Positions 5,778 to 8,467 of a stretch of 8,467 nucleotides of DNA are shown one piece after another (the first letter of the stretch is position 1; each line of letters starts with the position of its first letter). A program made the translations under genes and the position numbers. The DNA comes from Sulfurovum sp. (GTDB lineage Bacteria > Campylobacterota > Campylobacteria > Campylobacterales > Sulfurovaceae), in contig JALSTF010000213.1 of the NCBI GenBank assembly GCA_026983895.1, positions 1 to 8,467 on the forward strand, read 5' to 3'. The notes under the pieces were generated by a model that worked only from the letters and a program-made list of their open reading frames with translations, did not search any database and was not told the origin of the DNA.

Positions 5778-6677
5778 ATGATGAACCTGTCCGCCAAGCA
5801 TATCGGTTATGTTAAAACCCTATGGCAGGAGCAGCTTGACGATATCCGAAAATACCGGCGCGAAGTACTTGAAAAGAAAAAAGAGGAATCTTTGCATCAG
5901 TTGAGGATAGCAATACGCAGATCCATTGTATTGATGGATATCTTTCGGGATTCTCAGATGGAAGATGTACTCAAGCACCATCGAAAATATCTTAAACAGA
6001 TCATTACGCTAAGCAATACCGCAAGGGATATGGATGTAATGAGAGCCCATATCATCCTTTTAGGCCAAAAGAAAAAGAAAAAATCTGAGAGAATGGCTGC
6101 TCTATTCGATAAACGGCTTGCCAAAAGGCAAAAAAAAGCCTATAAAAAGCTTTTTCATTTTCTTGAAAGTGACCTTCTCCTGGATCAACTGCTGTCCTGG
6201 GAAAGCTATCTTCACACCGGGAATACAAAAGAGGATGACATTACGGCAGCAGGGGAGTTCAAACATATTACGGATGCAGTGATAGGTACATATTTTTCAG
6301 AAATATCCAAAGATATCGCAAAGCTGAGAACCCAAAGGTATCCTGAGACGAAAGCACTGCATAAACTTCGTATTGCGTATAAAAAACTGCGTTATCTTCT
6401 GGAAAGTTTCACTCATCTATATGACCGACAGACGATTGAAATAGTGTTGAAGCAGATGAAAAAAATGCAGAATGTCCTGGGAGGATGGCACGATGTCGTG
6501 CAGCAAAAGCATATCGTAAAGTGTTTGATCAAAGAGGAAAAAGACCGCCATCTCAGGTATTACCTGCGTAAGAAAATACTTCCGATACTAAAGAAAGAAG
6601 AAAAAAAACGATACAAAAAAGTTGAAAAACGCCTTCAAAAATATGTTGAAACGTTTCAAACGCTTTTCAAATCTTAA
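5778..6677 (+). CDS. CHAD domain-containing protein (putative polyphosphate-binding)
   Basis: A 299-residue, almost wholly helical and very Lys/Arg-rich protein made of one CHAD (conserved histidine alpha-helical) domain. The two half-repeats each carry the signature: LHQLRIAIRR at 39-48 (His40, Arg43, Arg47, Arg48) and LHKLRIAYKKLRYLLESF at 194-211 (His195, Arg198). Other family marks are TARDMDVMRA (81-90) and QNVLGGWHD (231-239). CHAD proteins bind inorganic polyphosphate through these basic surfaces and can localise to polyphosphate granules. No CYTH (triphosphatase) domain is fused, and no polyphosphate kinase or phosphatase gene is in the window, so the role is inferred from the family alone. 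The gene has its own extended -10 promoter. Its TAA stop overlaps the convergent upp stop. The start is either 5778 or 5781. Confidence 0.85.
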   Translation: MMNLSAKHIGYVKTLWQEQLDDIRKYRREVLEKKKEESLHQLRIAIRRSIVLMDIFRDSQMEDVLKHHRKYLKQIITLSNTARDMDVMRAHIILLGQKKKKKSERMAALFDKRLAKRQKKAYKKLFHFLESDLLLDQLLSWESYLHTGNTKEDDITAAGEFKHITDAVIGTYFSEISKDIAKLRTQRYPETKALHKLRIAYKKLRYLLESFTHLYDRQTIEIVLKQMKKMQNVLGGWHDVVQQKHIVKCLIKEEKDRHLRYYLRKKILPILKKEEKKRYKKVEKRLQKYVETFQTLFKS

Positions 6678-7300
6678 GCCGGTGTATTATAGGAGCGGTC
6701 TCCCGCATCCCCAAGTCCGGGGAGGATGAATTTGTCTGCATTGAGCCTTTCGTCTATCTGGGCGATGTAAAGTTCTATGTCGGGGTGCTTCTGCATGACA
6801 ATGTCCAATCCTTCGGGTGCGCCAATGAGGTTGAGTGTGATGATCCTTTCTGGCGACCTTGTTTTCATCAGGGCAATAGCATCGCAGAGTGATCCCCCGG
6901 TCGCTACCATCGGATCGACGATGATGACGGTTCGCCCTTCACAGCTTTTTGGAACACGGTCGTAATAGAGAACACTCTGATGGGTCTTCTCATCACGCTT
7001 CATAGCCAGGAAGCCTGATTCCGCTGCAGGAAAAATATCAGTCACTGCTTCGATCATGGGGAGCCCGGCACGCAGAATGGTCACAAAAAGAAGTTTTTCC
7101 TCTTTAATAAAACCGAAATTGTGTTTTCCCTGCCATGTGTCGATCTCTTTGAAAGAAAGGGTTTCCTTTTTGAGTGCTTCATAGACCAGATGATGCGACA
7201 GGTTATGGACAATATGGCGAAAACGCAGTGCATCGATACGTATATCCCGTAAATGGTTGATCAGGGTTTTGACAACAGGATTGTTCAATTCATGTATCAT
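6674..7300 (-). CDS. upp: Uracil phosphoribosyltransferase
   Basis: A 208-residue enzyme of pyrimidine salvage that condenses uracil with PRPP to UMP in the cytoplasm. The PRPP loop VIIVDPMVATGGSL is at residues 125-138 (usual DPMLATGGS, here with Val for Leu). The ILRAGLPMIEAV segment is at 75-86, and the uracil-binding C-terminal part (AQIDERLNADKFILPGLGD, 180-198, then AGDR) is complete. The length is normal for Upp. The start is supported by GAGGA (7307-7311 on the - strand) six bases upstream. It lies downstream of sorAB on the same strand, but an intrinsic terminator separates them and abuts this ribosome site, so it depends on read-through or on an unseen promoter; a weak TAAAAT lies in the terminator loop. 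Its stop shares the palindromic TTAA (6674-6677) with the CHAD stop on the other strand. Confidence 0.95.
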   Translation of the reverse strand: MIHELNNPVVKTLINHLRDIRIDALRFRHIVHNLSHHLVYEALKKETLSFKEIDTWQGKHNFGFIKEEKLLFVTILRAGLPMIEAVTDIFPAAESGFLAMKRDEKTHQSVLYYDRVPKSCEGRTVIIVDPMVATGGSLCDAIALMKTRSPERIITLNLIGAPEGLDIVMQKHPDIELYIAQIDERLNADKFILPGLGDAGDRSYNTPA

Positions 7301-7311
7301 CTATTATCCTC

Positions 7312-7344
7312 AAAAAGGCAAAGCATATTTTATTGTTCTTTGCC
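7312..7344 (-). terminator. Intrinsic terminator of sorAB, overlapping the sorB 3' end
   Basis: Read on the - strand, GGCAAAG (7344-7338) and CTTTGCC (7323-7317) form a 7-bp stem around a 14-base A/T-rich loop, followed at once by five T (7316-7312). The upstream arm is the last sense codons of sorB (Gly-Lys) and the loop holds its stop codon, so a ribosome finishing sorB could interfere with folding. The T-run touches the upp ribosome site. Confidence 0.6.
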
Positions 7345-7638
7345 GTTACCGTAATGTTTGAAGAGATAATCTTCAATGATCTTGGCGTCCTTCTCGGAAA
7401 TAGGTGCTTTGAATTCTGCGATCATTTTGTGTATTTTGCCTCTCCAGAAGGTTCTGGGTTCTCTGCCCTGATTGATAATATATCCAAAAGAGTGGCACAT
7501 CAGGCAGTTCGCCTGTACCGTATCGAAACCTTTTCCCATTTTAATAGGGAAGGCGATATAGGGGACTTCGATCTTTTTTTCGACCTGTGCCATCAACGGA
7601 AGCATGGCAAGCAGTGACAGCGTAATGATTTTTTTCAT
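7330..7638 (-). CDS. sorB: Monohaem cytochrome c subunit of sulfite dehydrogenase, SorB
   Basis: A 102-residue secreted cytochrome. A Sec signal peptide (MKKIITLSLLAMLPLMA, cleavage probably near residue 17) precedes a mature protein with a single haem-attachment motif CLMCH at 45-49. Met72 (in KIHKMIAEF) is a possible distal haem ligand by position. SorB accepts electrons from the molybdenum subunit SorA in the periplasm and passes them to other cytochromes c. The identity rests mainly on direct linkage to sorA and on size, which fits the small SorB of the Campylobacter jejuni sulfite dehydrogenase. AAGGAAAG precedes the ATG, starting at the sorA stop (TAAGGA), and the two genes are about 11 bases apart, so they are co-transcribed. 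The terminator begins inside its last codons. Confidence 0.85.
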   Translation of the reverse strand: MKKIITLSLLAMLPLMAQVEKKIEVPYIAFPIKMGKGFDTVQANCLMCHSFGYIINQGREPRTFWRGKIHKMIAEFKAPISEKDAKIIEDYLFKHYGNGKEQ

Positions 7639-7649
7639 GGATACTTTCC

Positions 7650-8467
7650 TTATACGATTTCTACGGTAATGGTATCGATACCGTTAAATTTATAACCACC
7701 TCGGTTCCATTTGACATCTTTGGCAAATGGTTGTTCCTCGCCCAGGTTGTTGATCGCTTTTGCCATAATGGTCATTTTCCCGAAATTCTCCGGTTTGAAT
7801 GAATAGCGGAATGTTCTGTAGGCATAGCGGCCTTTTTTCCCATCATCGAGAAGTGACTTGTGCCATGTTTTGCCGCCGTCTATGGAAACCATGACATTGC
7901 GGATACCGTGACCGCCGTCCCAGGCAACACCGCGCACGACCACTTCTGATTTATTGTTTATTTTCATACGGTCGTTAGGGTATCCGATAAGGGACTTGAC
8001 ATTCATCCTTGTGATCGGTTTGGTTTTTTTAGCCAAATGATCCGGTGTCTCACACTCACAATCGTTATCGGGAACACGATATGCCTTCTCCATAAAGAAG
8101 AGATGTTTGTATTTGTCACCAACGGTAATATGGCTGAGCATTTTTACCCAGCTGTCAGAGTAGTATCCGGGGATGATCAGTCTCAGAGGATAGCCATTGA
8201 GATAGGGAAGATCTTCACCATTCATTTCATAGGCGATGATCACATGCTCATCCAACTCATCGAGATGCAGTTCCCGTACAAAATCCGGAGTCTTGTAATA
8301 GGCTGCCTTCTCGCTTCCGTTAAAACCGAGCCATGCGGCATTTTTCTCTAAACCTGCTTTGTCCAGGACATCCCGCAACCGTACACCTTTCCAGGTAGCA
8401 CATCCCATGGCACCGCTTCCCCACTGGATACCGCCTGGGATCGGAGTAAATGCGGATCGGCTGTTCC
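7650..8467 (-). CDS. sorA: Sulfite dehydrogenase molybdopterin subunit SorA, 5'-truncated by window edge
   Basis: The gene runs off the right edge. The visible 271 codons (252 from an internal Met plus 19 more to the edge) read without interruption, so the ATG at 8408 is internal and not the start. The first visible residues, NSRSAFTPIPGGIQWGSGAMGC, match the conserved stretch just after the Mo-ligand Cys of sulfite oxidases (C-x-G-N), which therefore lies a few bases beyond the edge. TWKGVRLRDVL and PLRLIIPGYY..SWVKML continue the molybdopterin domain. The C-terminal part (from about GVAWDGGHGIRNVMVSIDGG) is the immunoglobulin-like dimerisation domain. SorA oxidises sulfite to sulfate in the periplasm and hands electrons to SorB. 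The N-terminus, with any Tat signal, is outside the window. Another member of the sulfite-oxidase family, such as a YedY-like reductase, is less likely given sorB and the dimerisation domain. Confidence 0.9.
   Translation of the reverse strand, partial: NSRSAFTPIPGGIQWGSGAMGCATWKGVRLRDVLDKAGLEKNAAWLGFNGSEKAAYYKTPDFVRELHLDELDEHVIIAYEMNGEDLPYLNGYPLRLIIPGYYSDSWVKMLSHITVGDKYKHLFFMEKAYRVPDNDCECETPDHLAKKTKPITRMNVKSLIGYPNDRMKINNKSEVVVRGVAWDGGHGIRNVMVSIDGGKTWHKSLLDDGKKGRYAYRTFRYSFKPENFGKMTIMAKAINNLGEEQPFAKDVKWNRGGYKFNGIDTITVEIV

Noticed and set aside
5764..5781. Mini-frame ATG AAG GGA GTA CGA TGA (MKGVR) just before the CHAD start
   Set aside because: Its codons are the ribosome site itself and it has no Shine-Dalgarno; a leader peptide role cannot be supported.
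6646..6659. 14-base perfect palindrome TTGAAACGTTTCAA near the CHAD 3' end
   Set aside because: It lies inside coding sequence, has no loop for a terminator and no T-run, and is not repeated elsewhere; probably chance in A/T-rich sequence.
6688..6693. TATAAT on the - strand near the end of upp
   Set aside because: It is coding sequence for Tyr-Asn in the conserved Upp C-terminus and leads into no - strand gene in the window.

Overview
The window looks like chromosome from a sulfur-oxidising member of the Campylobacterota, probably near Sulfurovum or Sulfurimonas. This placement is an inference. It rests on a short, monohaem SorB next to SorA (the arrangement known from Campylobacter jejuni), the TATAAT-type -10 boxes without clear -35 boxes, and the general style of the proteins. 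No rRNA, tRNA, mobile element or CRISPR array was seen. Coding density is very high and no stretch over 300 bases lacks a gene.

Positions 1-3065 (+ strand) are a tight operon: the tail of a B12-dependent glutamate (methylaspartate) mutase large subunit, a GlmL/MutL-type ATPase that overlaps it by ATGA, and a stand-alone adenylating enzyme two bases further on. Mutase plus free-standing adenylation enzyme is the logic used in vicenistatin-type pathways, where glutamate mutase makes 3-methylaspartate and VinN activates it. The cassette is therefore a candidate for an undescribed 3-methylaspartate (or related beta-amino acid) pathway outside actinomycetes. It enters from the left edge, so its other genes are not visible.

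Positions 3064-3728 hold a stem-loop in the convergent gap, an unrecognised 168-residue protein gene on the - strand, and a 127-base divergent intergenic region with a -10 box facing each way. The + side box drives a soluble FtsH-like protein (3729-5075). Its zinc protease site is intact, but the AAA+ module has lost the arginine fingers, the sensor-1 Asn, the classic Walker B Asp-Glu order and apparently the pore loop. trmH (tRNA Gm18 methyltransferase) follows nine bases later. A CHAD-domain protein (polyphosphate-binding family) then starts behind its own extended -10 promoter.

Positions 6674-8467 lie on the - strand. In transcription order they are sorA (cut by the right edge), sorB, an intrinsic terminator that begins inside sorB, and upp (uracil salvage). 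upp and the CHAD gene converge and share a TTAA that supplies both stop codons. SorAB would oxidise sulfite in the periplasm and pass electrons to cytochrome c. TrmH and Upp are housekeeping functions.

The most notable items are the mutase/GlmL/adenylation cassette and the FtsH-like protein with an intact protease but an eroded ATPase.
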